From Methanobrevibacter sp. (GTDB lineage Archaea > Methanobacteriota > Methanobacteria > Methanobacteriales > Methanobacteriaceae): a DNA stretch of 64,000 nt. Positions 1-11,677 of the stretch are shown here, piece by piece. How positions within the stretch are numbered: the stretch's first letter is position 1; the number at the start of each line of letters is the position of its first letter. The stretch lies in the NCBI RefSeq assembly GCF_017431965.1, contig NZ_JAFRKB010000039.1:64818-128817 (forward strand). The letters are read 5' to 3'. The notes under the pieces are model-generated. The model saw only the letters and a program-made list of their open reading frames with translations. It was not told the origin of the DNA and searched no databases. A program made the translations under genes and the position numbers.

Positions 1-2
1 CG

Positions 3-230
3 ATAGCTACAGCTGAAAATATGCAGGAGGAGTTGGTTGTTTTTGACGCGGTTTACAATCCGAATGAAACAGTTCTTTTAAAAGAGGCTATTAAAGCAGG
101 CGCAAAACCGGTTTATGGAATTAAGATGCTATTGTATCAGGGCGCAGAAAGTTTTGAAATCTGGACAGGCAGGAAAGCTCCAGTTGAGGAGATGGAAAAA
201 GCATTGAAACAAACACTTAACTTAGAATGA
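3..230 (+). CDS. aroE: Shikimate dehydrogenase, C-terminal fragment cut by the window edge
   Basis: The frame is open from the window edge, so only the last 75 or so residues are present. They match the C-terminal end of shikimate dehydrogenase: a D-x-VYNP segment, a threonine and LL a few residues on, then G-x-K-M-L-x-x-Q-G and F-x-x-W-T-G, then a final helix. The enzyme reduces 3-dehydroshikimate to shikimate with NADPH in the cytoplasmic shikimate pathway. This feeds chorismate, which the trp operon later in this window uses. The first ATG in frame (base 21) is internal, not the start. Confident, apart from the unseen N-terminus. Confidence 0.88.
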   Translation: MATAENMQEELVVFDAVYNPNETVLLKEAIKAGAKPVYGIKMLLYQGAESFEIWTGRKAPVEEMEKALKQTLNLE

Positions 231-234
231 TATT

Positions 235-915
235 ATGGATTTAATGTTTAATTTGTCAAATGTAAATGAAAAGGAGGAATTTTCAACATCCAAAAGGGAT
301 GTATTGAAATTTCTAAAGATAATCGGTGTCGATACCCGTTTTATTTCATACACTCCTGAAAAAATTTACATTAACAACTTAAGATTTTCAAAGTTTTCAA
401 GGAAACGTGAAGATACCTTTAACAATCAATATCCTGAAATTGAAGTAGTGAGAAGCAGCCTGTTTCAAAAAATTTGTTCCAAATCATCTAAAGTTCTTGC
501 TTTAGAAATCAAGCCCAATTCTGTAATTTTAATGCCTGAGGACAATTTTATCATTGATGTATTGATGGAGCCGTATACCCGGAAATATGGCGTTAAATTG
601 GTCCATGAAGGGGATTATGACTTGATTGTAAATCCTACAATTCTTGATGATGAGGTAAACGGCATATTTTCAACAATTTTCAGTGGTGAAGGATTAAACT
701 TTACAAAAAAATCCAATGAAATTTATCCGCTAATAAATGTTCCACTTGATTGGATCAACTCTTTTTTAGAAATGGATGGTAGAAAAATAATTAAAAATGA
801 AAATAGTGATGAATTGGCCACTTCTTTTATGGAATTTTTGGAAGATGTGGCTCCACAATATCGTGAAAACGTTTTAAAGGCATCAGAGTATATTGAAAAA
901 AAAATTAGAAACTAA
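235..915 (+). CDS. Conserved hypothetical protein, 226 aa
   Basis: I do not recognise this protein. It is a soluble, charged 226-residue protein with no signal peptide or membrane segment and no obvious catalytic motif. The middle has alternating hydrophobic strands (S-V-I-L-M-P-E-D then Y-D-L-I-V-N-P) that look like a Rossmann-type or PP-loop-like alpha/beta core, but I see no diagnostic loop. It starts four bases after aroE and is probably co-transcribed with it. The start is ATG 235 or ATG 244, neither with a clear ribosome binding site. Its last 11 bases overlap the 3' end of the convergent rfcL. Confidence 0.7.
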   Translation: MDLMFNLSNVNEKEEFSTSKRDVLKFLKIIGVDTRFISYTPEKIYINNLRFSKFSRKREDTFNNQYPEIEVVRSSLFQKICSKSSKVLALEIKPNSVILMPEDNFIIDVLMEPYTRKYGVKLVHEGDYDLIVNPTILDDEVNGIFSTIFSGEGLNFTKKSNEIYPLINVPLDWINSFLEMDGRKIIKNENSDELATSFMEFLEDVAPQYRENVLKASEYIEKKIRN

Positions 916-2401
916 AGAGTGAAACTTGCTTATCAGTTTTCTTTTTAGGTTTTTCTTCTTTAGGTTCTTCTTTAGCATCTTCCTTAGGAACTTCAACTTG
1001 CGGAGGCTCTTCTTCAATGTCCAAGCCTTCAATCTCAAATGGAAGTTCGCTTTCGGTTGTCTCTTCAACCATTTCAATTTCTTCAGGAGCATTCAACATT
1101 TGATTTTGAAGTTCTTCAAACCTTCTGTCACGCTCTTCAACTCTCATTTGAGCTTTCCTTTTTTCCATTTTTGTTATGACTTTTTTAGGAATCTTTTTAG
1201 ATCTGAATCTTTTTATTTCATTTTCCTCAAGTTCCAAAAAGTCGGAGATTTCCCAAGCAAGTTCGTCATTTTTAAACATTATTTCGAGATAAGGAAACAT
1301 TGATATTGCAATGGCATGTGAAATGTGCATTTTATCAGACATTTTCTCAGCAATTCCATCTCTTAGGTTTCTTTTGCCTCTATTTCTCCCCATCAATGTG
1401 AATATTGTTGGAGTTTGGATTTTTGAGAATTTTTTATAGGTTTCTTTTTTGGAGCTGCTTACTCCAATTCCCATAAAATCGCTTGCATATTTCCAATAAC
1501 CATAATTTCTGCTTTGCTGTGCTCTTCCAAAGTATAAATCAGCTTTCGCTATGTTTTCATAAGCTTTTTTAATTTCATTCTTTTTGGAATATTCCCTTGG
1601 GATATTTTCTGCAATGTATTCCATGACGAGTGTTGGGTCTTCATCGACTCTTAAAGCTTCCCTTACATGTTGCGGATTTTTACTTTTTAAAACGCCGGTA
1701 ATTGCATTGAAAATATCTGACCTGTCATCCTTTGTTCTTAAGTTTTCAACGTCAGCAGGCTCTAGGACTTCATTTTTATCAGCCAAGGCTTGCAATGTAT
1801 TGATTGCTGAGCGCATATCTCCATTTGATTTTTTAGCAATCAATTCAAGAGCTTTTGGATTAACTTTAATTTCTTCTTTTTGTGATATTTCTCTTAAAGC
1901 TTTTCTGATGCTCGGACTTCTTACTTTAGCCATTTTGATAACGGTACATTTTGGTTTAAGGGACTGTAAACGTTTAGAATAAAAATCATTTGCTATCAAA
2001 ATCATTGGATGTTTGGAATTTTTTATAATATCACCAATTGCTTTTACCCCTCCACGGTCATTGGTACCATGGATTCCGTCCACTTCATCCATTATGATTA
2101 GCTTGTATTCATCTCCAAAAAGAGATCTGGAGGAAGATGATTCACCGATTGTACTTTTAATAATGTCTTGGGAACGCTTATCACTTGCATTAAGCTCTAT
2201 TGATTCTGAAAATTCTCTAGCGATAACAAGTGCAAGTGTGGTTTTTCCAATTCCCGGAGGGCCAACTAAAAGCAGAGGCTGCTGCGGATTACCATTTTTC
2301 CAGTTTTCAACCCAATCCTGGATTATTTTCTTCTCTTTATTGTTACCGACCACTTCATCTAAGGTTTGTGGGCGATATTTATCAGTCCATAACATTTCCA
2401 T
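905..2401 (-). CDS. rfcL: Replication factor C large subunit
   Basis: Large subunit of the archaeal clamp loader, which with RfcS opens PCNA and loads it onto primed DNA. Visible are an AAA+ module with Walker A GPPGIGKT at residues 47-54, Walker B with IIMDEVDG near 102, and a lid region. A highly charged Glu/Lys tail ends in QVSLFSF, a PCNA-interacting (PIP) peptide at the extreme C-terminus. At 498 aa it is a normal length for euryarchaeal RfcL. It lies directly downstream of rfcS with a 3-base gap, so the two form an operon. Its partner clamp, pcna, is also in this window at 54981. Confidence 0.96.
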   Translation of the reverse strand: MEMLWTDKYRPQTLDEVVGNNKEKKIIQDWVENWKNGNPQQPLLLVGPPGIGKTTLALVIAREFSESIELNASDKRSQDIIKSTIGESSSSRSLFGDEYKLIIMDEVDGIHGTNDRGGVKAIGDIIKNSKHPMILIANDFYSKRLQSLKPKCTVIKMAKVRSPSIRKALREISQKEEIKVNPKALELIAKKSNGDMRSAINTLQALADKNEVLEPADVENLRTKDDRSDIFNAITGVLKSKNPQHVREALRVDEDPTLVMEYIAENIPREYSKKNEIKKAYENIAKADLYFGRAQQSRNYGYWKYASDFMGIGVSSSKKETYKKFSKIQTPTIFTLMGRNRGKRNLRDGIAEKMSDKMHISHAIAISMFPYLEIMFKNDELAWEISDFLELEENEIKRFRSKKIPKKVITKMEKRKAQMRVEERDRRFEELQNQMLNAPEEIEMVEETTESELPFEIEGLDIEEEPPQVEVPKEDAKEEPKEEKPKKKTDKQVSLFSF

Positions 2402-2404
2402 ACC

Positions 2405-3352
2405 TTAAATGAATTTGGTTAATAGAGCTTCAAGCTGAATTCTTGGGTTTGCTCCTTCTCTTATTCTAAAATCGCAATCTGCTATTGCTTCAATCAAATC
2501 AATATAAAAATCAGGTTCCATTTTTCCATCGACAACTCTTTTGGAAACATCTGAGTAAATCTGGCTGACCATATCTTCTCCGCTTGTGCCCTGTAAAACC
2601 ATGGTTTCTCTTAAAATGTTTCTTGCGCCTAAAAAGTCACCCATCAGCGCTTTATTTATCATGTTTCCAATGTCTTGAGGTTTCGCTTTAGAGACTACTT
2701 CATAAACGGATTCTTCTGTGATGGCTTCTCCTTCACTTGCAGCCGCCTGCAGGACATTGACGGCTTTACGCATATCTCCTTCAGCAAAGTAGACTATTGT
2801 TTCAAGACCTTTGTCATCTGCTTCAAATCCTTCCTTTTCACAGATGAATCTTAATCTTTCAGCAATATCTTCACCTTTTATCGGTGCAAATCTAAAGATT
2901 GCACATCTTGACTGGATTGGGTCTATAATTTTGGAAGAATAGTTACATGAAAGTATGAATGAAGCGGTTTTTGTATACATTTCCATTTCACGACGAAGAG
3001 CGTGCTGTGCATCTTTTGTCATGTTGTCCACTTCGTCCAAAAATATTATTCTGAATGGGGCACCGACTGGCTTTAATCTGCAGAAATTTTTAATTCGGTC
3101 TCTTACTGTATCAATTCCCCTTGCATCGGATGCATTTAACTCTAAAAAGTTTTGTCTCCAGTATTCTCCAAGGATTGATTTTACTAAAGCTAATGCTGTG
3201 GTTGTTTTTCCAACACCTGCAGGACCTGTAAACATTAGGTTAGGCATGCTTCCTTCGCCTACATATTTTTCAAGCCTTGAAATAATTTGTTTTTGTCCTA
3301 CAATGTCTTCTAAGTTTTGCGGTCTATATTTTTCTACCCATGGTCCAGTCAT
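2405..3352 (-). CDS. rfcS: Replication factor C small subunit
   Basis: Small subunit of the clamp loader; several copies join one RfcL. It begins with the canonical W-V-E-K-Y-R-P box, followed by Walker A GPAGVGKT at residues 43-50, Walker B with FLDEVD near 104-109, and the SRC arginine-finger motif in [11 protein letters not shown]. The 315 aa length is standard. A GGTGAT ribosome binding site precedes the ATG. It is the first gene of the rfcS-rfcL operon, and its promoter region is shared with the divergent htpX. I see no intein, although intein insertion is common in archaeal RFC genes. Confidence 0.96.
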   Translation of the reverse strand: MTGPWVEKYRPQNLEDIVGQKQIISRLEKYVGEGSMPNLMFTGPAGVGKTTTALALVKSILGEYWRQNFLELNASDARGIDTVRDRIKNFCRLKPVGAPFRIIFLDEVDNMTKDAQHALRREMEMYTKTASFILSCNYSSKIIDPIQSRCAIFRFAPIKGEDIAERLRFICEKEGFEADDKGLETIVYFAEGDMRKAVNVLQAAASEGEAITEESVYEVVSKAKPQDIGNMINKALMGDFLGARNILRETMVLQGTSGEDMVSQIYSDVSKRVVDGKMEPDFYIDLIEAIADCDFRIREGANPRIQLEALLTKFI

Positions 3353-3488
3353 TAAATCACCAATATTTTACTGTAAAATGATATGTTTTTTGTTAATAAT
3401 TAAGTTTTGCTTAATGTTTTTATATATTGAAAAGTTATATATACATACAATTAAAGAGCATTTGATTACTAATATGAAGGTGTTAAAA

Positions 3489-4448
3489 ATGAGAGGTACA
3501 TGGAGACTTAAGTTAAGGATGATTCTCACATCCGTTTTAATGTTTACAATTGTTTATTTCCTTATCATGATTGTTGGATGGTATTTGGGCATAAGCAGTT
3601 GGAGATTATATGCTGGTGCGAGCATAGTTATTGTATTTTTACAATATTGGTTTGGACCAAGTCTTGTCAAACGTTCAATGAATGTAAGGCCATTGTCTGA
3701 AGCTGAAGCACCCCATATTCACCAGATGGTTCAGGAATTGGCTGATGCGGCAGGCATTCCAAAACCTGAAATCGGTTTGTCTGAAATCAACATTCCAAAT
3801 GCATTTGCTTATGGAAGATCCAGCAGAAGCGGCCATATTGCAGTCACCCGTCCTATATTGGGATTGCTTGACCGTGATGAGCTAAGGGCTGTAATTGGCC
3901 ATGAAATGGGTCACATCAAACATAATGATATGATTGTAACTGCTGCTGTAAGCGTAATTCCAATGATTTGCTATTATATTGCATTGTCTTTCATGTTTTC
4001 AGGCGACAGCAGAAACGGCTCTGGTATCATCATTGGTATTTTAGGCTATGTATTTTATTTGATAGGTCAGCTATTGGTATTGTTCATTTCAAGAACAAGG
4101 GAATACTATGCCGATGAAGCAAGTGTTGAGTTCGGCAATCGTCCTGCAGCTTTGGTTTCTGCACTTTATAAGCTATCTTATGGTGCTGCAAGATGCAACA
4201 AAGAAACAATTGCTGATCTTAATTCAAATCGTGCATTTTTTGTAAATGATATCAATAATGCAAAAAATGACGTTACTGATTTCCAGCAAATTGACTTTGA
4301 TGGAGACGGACGCATTTCCGATGAGGAGTTAAGAAGACTTGCAAATTCTGAAGTTAAAATTTCTTCTAAAAACGGAATCATGGAACTGTTATCAACTCAC
4401 CCTGATTCATTAAAAAGAGTAAAAAGATTGGCGGAACTTGAAAATTAG
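3489..4448 (+). CDS. htpX: HtpX-like zinc metalloprotease with an EF-hand-like loop
   Basis: Membrane-bound M48 protease for quality control of membrane proteins. It has two N-terminal membrane helices, the zinc motif HEMGH at about residues 138-142, two further helices, and the third-ligand region E-Y-Y-A-D-E near 205-212. I chose ATG 3489 (319 aa) because AAGGTG lies seven bases upstream; an in-frame ATG at 3474 and a longer open frame exist but lack a site. Unusually, the region after the zinc site contains D-F-D-G-D-G-R-I-S-D-E-E at 4293-4328, which matches a canonical 12-residue EF-hand calcium loop. The trmI gene follows directly. Confidence 0.93.
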   Translation: MRGTWRLKLRMILTSVLMFTIVYFLIMIVGWYLGISSWRLYAGASIVIVFLQYWFGPSLVKRSMNVRPLSEAEAPHIHQMVQELADAAGIPKPEIGLSEINIPNAFAYGRSSRSGHIAVTRPILGLLDRDELRAVIGHEMGHIKHNDMIVTAAVSVIPMICYYIALSFMFSGDSRNGSGIIIGILGYVFYLIGQLLVLFISRTREYYADEASVEFGNRPAALVSALYKLSYGAARCNKETIADLNSNRAFFVNDINNAKNDVTDFQQIDFDGDGRISDEELRRLANSEVKISSKNGIMELLSTHPDSLKRVKRLAELEN

Positions 4449-4457
4449 GTGTTAGAT

Positions 4458-5189
4458 ATGAAAATGATTTTAGATGAACGTGGTAAAAAGTATATTTTAA
4501 AACCCGGTGAGGAATTTCAGAGTGATTTGGGAATAATTAAGGCTGATGTTTTGGATGATGCTCAAATTGGTGATGAAGTTAAAAGTCATCTTGACCACAC
4601 ATTTAAAATCGTAAAACCTAACATCAATGATTTCATTGATTTGATGGACCGCAGGTGTTCAATTCTTATTAAGAAAGATATTGGGCAGGTTTTGGCTCAC
4701 ACTGGTTTGGGTGCAGGCTCAAGGGTGGTTGATGCCGGAACTGGTGCCGGAGCTATTGCGCTTAATTTTGGAAATGTTGTCGGTCCTGAGGGCCAGGTCT
4801 TTACTTATGAAATTCGTGAGGATTTTGCCGAAGTCGCAAAGAAGAATATTGACAATTTTGGAATCACCAATATTGAAGTTAAAAATCAAAACATCAAAGA
4901 GGGCATTGAAGAAGACAACATCGATTTAATCTTTTTAGATTTGCCAAAACCATTTGAGATATTTGAGGATGTATTGGAGTCATTGAATGTCGGCGGATGG
5001 TTGGCGGTTTATGCTCCATACATTGATCAAGCCGAAACTTCTTATAGGGTTGCAAAAAAGCTTGGATTTTATGACATTGAAATTATTGAACTTTTAGAAC
5101 GCGGTTTGGAAGTCAGACAGCAAGGCGTAAGGCCAAAGACTCGCATGGTGGGCCATAGCGGATACCTTTTGTTTGCAAGAAAACTATAA
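4458..5189 (+). CDS. trmI: tRNA (adenine-N1)-methyltransferase, TrmI family
   Basis: SAM-dependent enzyme that makes m1A at position 57/58 of archaeal tRNA. It has the short N-terminal beta domain of the TrmI family, then the SAM-binding loop V-D-A-G-T-G-A-G near residue 94, an acidic residue at the end of strand 2 (Y-E-I-R-E), and the catalytic region F-L-D-L-P-K-P. At 243 aa it is typical. AGGTG lies seven bases before ATG 4458; an upstream GTG at 4449 is part of that site. It is nine bases downstream of htpX and likely shares its transcript. Confidence 0.92.
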   Translation: MKMILDERGKKYILKPGEEFQSDLGIIKADVLDDAQIGDEVKSHLDHTFKIVKPNINDFIDLMDRRCSILIKKDIGQVLAHTGLGAGSRVVDAGTGAGAIALNFGNVVGPEGQVFTYEIREDFAEVAKKNIDNFGITNIEVKNQNIKEGIEEDNIDLIFLDLPKPFEIFEDVLESLNVGGWLAVYAPYIDQAETSYRVAKKLGFYDIEIIELLERGLEVRQQGVRPKTRMVGHSGYLLFARKL

Positions 5190-5208
5190 TATTAAAAAAA
5201 TAGAATTG

Positions 5209-5228
5209 GTGGATGATAAATCATCCAC
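5209..5228. terminator. Hairpin between convergent genes
   Basis: A perfect 9-bp inverted repeat (GTGGATGAT / ATCATCCAC) separated by AA lies between the convergent trmI and the surface-protein gene. Placement suggests a two-way transcription end or RNA-stabilising hairpin. Archaeal termination mainly needs T-runs, so the role is inferred. Confidence 0.5.
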
Positions 5229-5238
5229 TTAATTGCTT

Positions 5239-5982
5239 TTAACGTTTAAGTATAACAGCTACGAATATAGCTATCAGCAAAATAATAATTGGAATACCAA
5301 CTTTCATCAGTTCGGTTGGTCTATTATCTTCTTTTTTAGGAACTGGTTTTGGAGTATCTTTATTTACAGTCGTATTGTTGGCAGTATCGTTGCTTGTATT
5401 GTTTGCAGTGTTATTTGCTGTGTTGTTTGTGGTATTGTTTGTAGTAGTGTTATTTGTGATATTGTTGGTGGAATTATTGTCTGTAGTATTGTTTGTAGGG
5501 TTAGTTTCATTAGAACTGCTGTTATTATCACTTGCCGCACTTTCCTCTATCACGACTGCAGCCAATTTATTTGCATTTTCAGATGAATCGTTTTCTTGGG
5601 GTTCGCCTGAAGCACTGTCGTTAAGTGTATTTGTAATTACAATTTCATCCTTTGAGCTATTATCTATTGATACGGAATAATTTGAAAGGTTAGTTATTTG
5701 TTTAACTGAGTAATTTCCATCTTCTGTAACATTAAAGGTAGTTTTCCAGGAGTTGCTTTCGTTCAATGTTTTGTTACCAATAACTTCGCCATCTTTCATG
5801 AGTGTTATTGTGACAGAGTCGGGTCTTGCATCTGTCTTGCCATTATCGTTCCAGTTAATTTTCACAGTAATTGAGTGAGATGTATCATTTCCACTATCTG
5901 AGGTTTCTTCTGCTGAAACAAAACTAATGGCAGATAGTAAAAAAATTGAGACCAATATTATTGCAAATATTTTTTTGTTCAT
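5239..5982 (-). CDS. Small cell-surface protein, Cna-B domain on an Asn/Thr-rich stalk
   Basis: Secreted, membrane-anchored surface protein of 247 aa. Residues 1-24 are a typical signal peptide ending in S-F-V-S-A. A Cna-B-like domain follows at about 37-120, with the signature V-K-I-N-W-N-D-N-G and A-R-P-D-S-V-T-I-T-L. Residues 150-215 are a low-complexity stalk of N-N-T-T / N-N-T-A repeats, which gives dozens of N-x-S/T glycosylation sequons. A C-terminal hydrophobic helix with a K-R tail anchors it. The layout fits the adhesin-like proteins abundant in Methanobrevibacter. AGGTG precedes the ATG. No partner is known; a role in attachment is inference. Confidence 0.85.
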   Translation of the reverse strand: MNKKIFAIILVSIFLLSAISFVSAEETSDSGNDTSHSITVKINWNDNGKTDARPDSVTITLMKDGEVIGNKTLNESNSWKTTFNVTEDGNYSVKQITNLSNYSVSIDNSSKDEIVITNTLNDSASGEPQENDSSENANKLAAVVIEESAASDNNSSSNETNPTNNTTDNNSTNNITNNTTTNNTTNNTANNTANNTSNDTANNTTVNKDTPKPVPKKEDNRPTELMKVGIPIIILLIAIFVAVILKR

Positions 5983-6092
5983 ATTTCAAACACCTATGTA
6001 TAATTAATTAAATTATTGTTTAGATGTAATATTTAAGTGTTTTAAAAATTAGGGTAATTAATTGAAAAAATTAAAAATAGGAATAAAATTAA

Positions 6093-8948
<2,856 letters not shown>

Positions 8949-8958
8949 CAAATCACCA

Positions 8959-9744
8959 TTATAAGATTGTTTTTTCTGGGATTTCAGGAACTTTACTTTT
9001 GTGTTCGTTCCTGTTTACTTTATTAATAATCATATCAACATCATCTACTGAAATGTCAAGTTTTTCAGCTATTTCAGTATTTTTCATACCTTCAACGTAA
9101 AGATAAAGGATTTGATCAAGCAAGGCATAAGACATTCCAATTTCATCCTCGTCGGTTTGATTATTCCATAAACCCGCACGTGGGGGTTTTTCAATAATCC
9201 CTTTGGGAACATCCATAAATTCACTTAATTTATAAACATCGGTTTTGTATAAATCTCCAATAGGTTCCATATCACACGCACCATCTCCGTGTTTGGTAAA
9301 GTAACCAATCAGGATTTCACTTTTGTTACCTGTTCCGCTGACGAGATAATTCTTATGATTCGCAAAATAATAAATGATTGACATTCTAATTCTAGCTTTG
9401 AGATTTCCAATAGCTAAATTATTATCTTCAAGTTGGCTTACAGATAAATATTCATTTAAAATACCATCAATGCATATTTTCTTATAATCAATGCCTAATC
9501 TTTGAGCTATTTCAATGCTATGAAGGTTGTCTTCATTTGGTGTTGTAGCCGATGGCATTACAATTCCAAAGACATTGTCTTTTCCAACTGCTTCACATGC
9601 AAGATATGCAATCAATGTTGAGTCAATTCCTCCGCTTAATCCAACTACAATTCCGTCGGTTTTTGATTCTGAGACTTTTGATTTGATAAACTCAACAATG
9701 TCATTCTTTGTTTGTTCGCAGTCTAATTCTGGAATTTTACTAAT
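8959..9744 (-). CDS. nadE: NAD+ synthetase (ammonia-dependent), probable AUU start
   Basis: Makes NAD+ from deamido-NAD+, ATP and ammonia. The N-terminal PP-loop S-G-G-I-D-S-T lies just upstream of 9615, followed by the nucleotide-binding core and the S-G-T-G-N-K-S-E and G-D-G-A-C-D motifs. The first canonical start codon in frame (TTG at 9615) would remove the PP-loop, so it cannot be the true start. The frame stays open to a TAA at 9757-9759 with no ATG, GTG or TTG. GGTG at 9750-9753 sits five bases before an ATT at 9744, giving 261 aa, a normal length. Either ATT is used as start or the start codon is mutated. Confidence 0.88.
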   Translation of the reverse strand: MSKIPELDCEQTKNDIVEFIKSKVSESKTDGIVVGLSGGIDSTLIAYLACEAVGKDNVFGIVMPSATTPNEDNLHSIEIAQRLGIDYKKICIDGILNEYLSVSQLEDNNLAIGNLKARIRMSIIYYFANHKNYLVSGTGNKSEILIGYFTKHGDGACDMEPIGDLYKTDVYKLSEFMDVPKGIIEKPPRAGLWNNQTDEDEIGMSYALLDQILYLYVEGMKNTEIAEKLDISVDDVDMIINKVNRNEHKSKVPEIPEKTIL

Positions 9745-9806
9745 GGTTTCACCAACTTATCATTCATTAGTAAATAATATGTATTTATTAATTTATATAA
9801 TATTGT

Positions 9807-10202
9807 ATGTGTGATGTAGAACTTATTTGTGAAAAATCATTCAGTGATAGCGATAATGAGATAATTGATAGGTTCATGGAGTTTCAACAAGCATTGATTG
9901 ATAAGGATGAAAGCAAATTAAATGAAATTCTGACTGAAAAATATGAATTGGTCCACATGTCCGGTAAAAAGCAAAGTAAAGAAGAGTTCATCGGCGAAAT
10001 TATGGACGGCACTTTAAATTATTACAAGTCTGAGATTATTGAACCTACAATCCTGTGGGATGATAATGAAAGGGCCACTTTGATTGCTGATGTAACATTG
10101 ACAGCAAAGGTCTATGGAATAAACGGTAAATGGACATTGGACACTACAGTTGATTTTGAAAAAATCGATGGTGAATGGTATTTCACCAAGTGGGATAACT
10201 GA
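9807..10202 (+). CDS. NTF2-like / SnoaL-type small protein
   Basis: A 131-residue soluble protein that looks like the NTF2-like superfamily (DUF4440/SnoaL type). It has an N-terminal helix pair (F-M-E-F-Q-Q-A-L-I-D-K-D), the region L-x-E-I-L-T-E-K-Y-E-L-V-H-M-S-G, and a C-terminal strand ending W-Y-F-T-K-W. Family members are small-ligand binding proteins or minor enzymes; no specific activity can be given. It is divergent from nadE across a very AT-rich 60-base promoter region, with no ribosome binding site before ATG 9807, so the message may be leaderless. Confidence 0.75.
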   Translation: MCDVELICEKSFSDSDNEIIDRFMEFQQALIDKDESKLNEILTEKYELVHMSGKKQSKEEFIGEIMDGTLNYYKSEIIEPTILWDDNERATLIADVTLTAKVYGINGKWTLDTTVDFEKIDGEWYFTKWDN

Positions 10203-10226
10203 AGTTTAAATTATGATGAATTTTTT

Positions 10227-10652
10227 TTAATCAATCAGATTGTCTATTCTATCGAAAAGTTTCTGATAGTCTTTAAAAAGATTTCTGATTTCGTCATCAT
10301 TTTTGGACATTAAAATCATCTTAAGCTGTTCATCCGTTTTGGAGATTTTCACCTGTTCGGATTCATATTCGTTATCAGCAATTAATGATTTAATTTCATT
10401 GTACGCCTCTTCTGTTAGATTATATCTTCTTGCATGGTTCAATATATCCATTGCATGGATAAGTCCATTATCCGGCATATCAATGCATGAAGACAGTTTG
10501 ATTTTGGTAATCATATAATAAGGGGCCTCTATTTTGTCCCGGCGGAGCACTATTGTAATTTTTGATATCACATGATCATCATTGCAGTTATCATTAATGA
10601 ATTTAATTAACTGGAACTGTTTTATATTTGCATTATTGTTCATGAAAGTCAT
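10227..10652 (-). CDS. Hypothetical protein, 141 aa
   Basis: I do not recognise it. It is soluble and charged, with predicted helices and no signal peptide, membrane segment or cysteine motif. It is convergent with the NTF2-like gene. No ribosome binding site is visible before ATG 10652 (or 10643), but an AT-rich TATA-like stretch lies about 25 bases upstream, consistent with a leaderless message. Confidence 0.55.
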   Translation of the reverse strand: MTFMNNNANIKQFQLIKFINDNCNDDHVISKITIVLRRDKIEAPYYMITKIKLSSCIDMPDNGLIHAMDILNHARRYNLTEEAYNEIKSLIADNEYESEQVKISKTDEQLKMILMSKNDDEIRNLFKDYQKLFDRIDNLID

Positions 10653-10895
10653 GATGATATATTTTTTTTATAAATATTTAAGTTTGATGTGTTTTTCGAC
10701 AGAAATATTTATTTTAAAGATAATTTCTATTGAAACTTCATTTTTGAGTATTTAATGAATATTTGAAAGAATAGACTTTCATAAAGGACATATAATTATA
10801 TTAATTTAAATGTTCTGATAGAATAAATGAATATTCAAAAAAACTTTATATAATTTAATAATAAACTTTAACTATGATTAACTGGAGAGGATATA

Positions 10896-11303
10896 ATTAG
10901 TTTACGTGGTAGGTATAATAAATATCGTCTTATTATGTATGTTCCTTTTGGATTGAGCTTATTGTTATTAATAGCATTCACTAATTTAAAAAGCAATACG
11001 ATTGCAGTAATTAGTTTTGCTGTTGGATTTATTGTATTTTTTGGATATATTTTTAAAACTGAGGGTTATGAAACAACTAAAGTTTTTTTGATAATTTTTT
11101 CATCCTCTGCAATTATACTTTATTTTATGGTGTTTAGCGGAATTTTCGATATCCTTCAAAACTTTTGGAAAACTATTGTAATGGTGGTAATTTTTTCAAT
11201 TTTGCTCTTGTTATTAGTTTTTGTATTTATTATACCTAATTTAGTTAAGACGGTTGATAGTGAGGGAGACATACGTTTAGGATTATTCAATGAAAAACGT
11301 TAA
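10896..11303 (+). CDS. Small integral membrane protein, possibly AUU start
   Basis: It has four hydrophobic helices in about 135 residues and no recognisable family motif. The first ATG in frame (10935) has no ribosome binding site and would remove a basic leader containing L-R-G-R-Y-N-K-Y-R-L-I, which is just what is expected before a first membrane helix (positive-inside rule). GGAGAGG at 10884-10890 sits five bases before an in-frame ATT at 10896. A start there is therefore plausible; with ATG 10935 the protein is 122 aa. Function unknown. Confidence 0.6.
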   Translation: MSLRGRYNKYRLIMYVPFGLSLLLLIAFTNLKSNTIAVISFAVGFIVFFGYIFKTEGYETTKVFLIIFSSSAIILYFMVFSGIFDILQNFWKTIVMVVIFSILLLLLVFVFIIPNLVKTVDSEGDIRLGLFNEKR

Positions 11304-11677
11304 ATGTTTAATTATTTTGTTTAAAATATGAGATTCCTGATTGAAAAATGATATAATAACTATTTTGTATACTAAAGAAATTAAATAATATTTAGTAACT
11401 AAAGTTTATTCGCAGATTTACCACTTGTGTGGACAATTTATAGAATGCAGTATTGTTAATATCATAATTTTTTCCTTATTTCCTGGGGAATTGTGGTTTG
11501 ATAATTACTTTGAATTTTGCTTGTGGCTAATATGGGCATTGTTTCGACTCTTTTAAATATTAGTTTTTTATACTTTATGATTCTCTATATCTCCGATAAA
11601 AATTATTGGAAATATTAATTCTAATTAACAGGATTCATATTCATTTAAGAAACAATTCATGTATTAAATGAGGGTTT
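11304..11677. other. Gene-free stretch with one palindrome copy
   Basis: No open frame with coding character. It holds one copy of the TTTAGTAACTAAA palindrome (11391-11403), followed by a segment that resembles the sequence after the second palindrome copy near 17835. The rest is AT-rich and unremarkable. Confidence 0.5.
11391..11403. repeat. TTTAGTAACTAAA palindrome, copy 1
   Basis: A perfect inverted repeat around a central A, preceded by A-rich AATTAAATAATA. It is one of three copies in the window (others at 17795 and 19369). This one lies in a gene-free region and has a poorer TATA-like sequence upstream than the other two. Confidence 0.75.

Noticed and set aside
2955-3488. Upstream extension of the htpX reading frame
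   Set aside because: It overlaps rfcS on the other strand and has no homology-like content. The ribosome binding site supports ATG 3489.
5380-5540. Short tandem repeats resembling a CRISPR array
   Set aside because: They are coding repeats (Asn-Thr units) with no spacers and no cas genes nearby. No CRISPR array is seen anywhere in the window.
5375-5680. Plus-strand hydrophobic frame opposite the Asn/Thr-rich stalk
   Set aside because: It is the mirror of the Asn/Thr repeat codons and has no site or family features.
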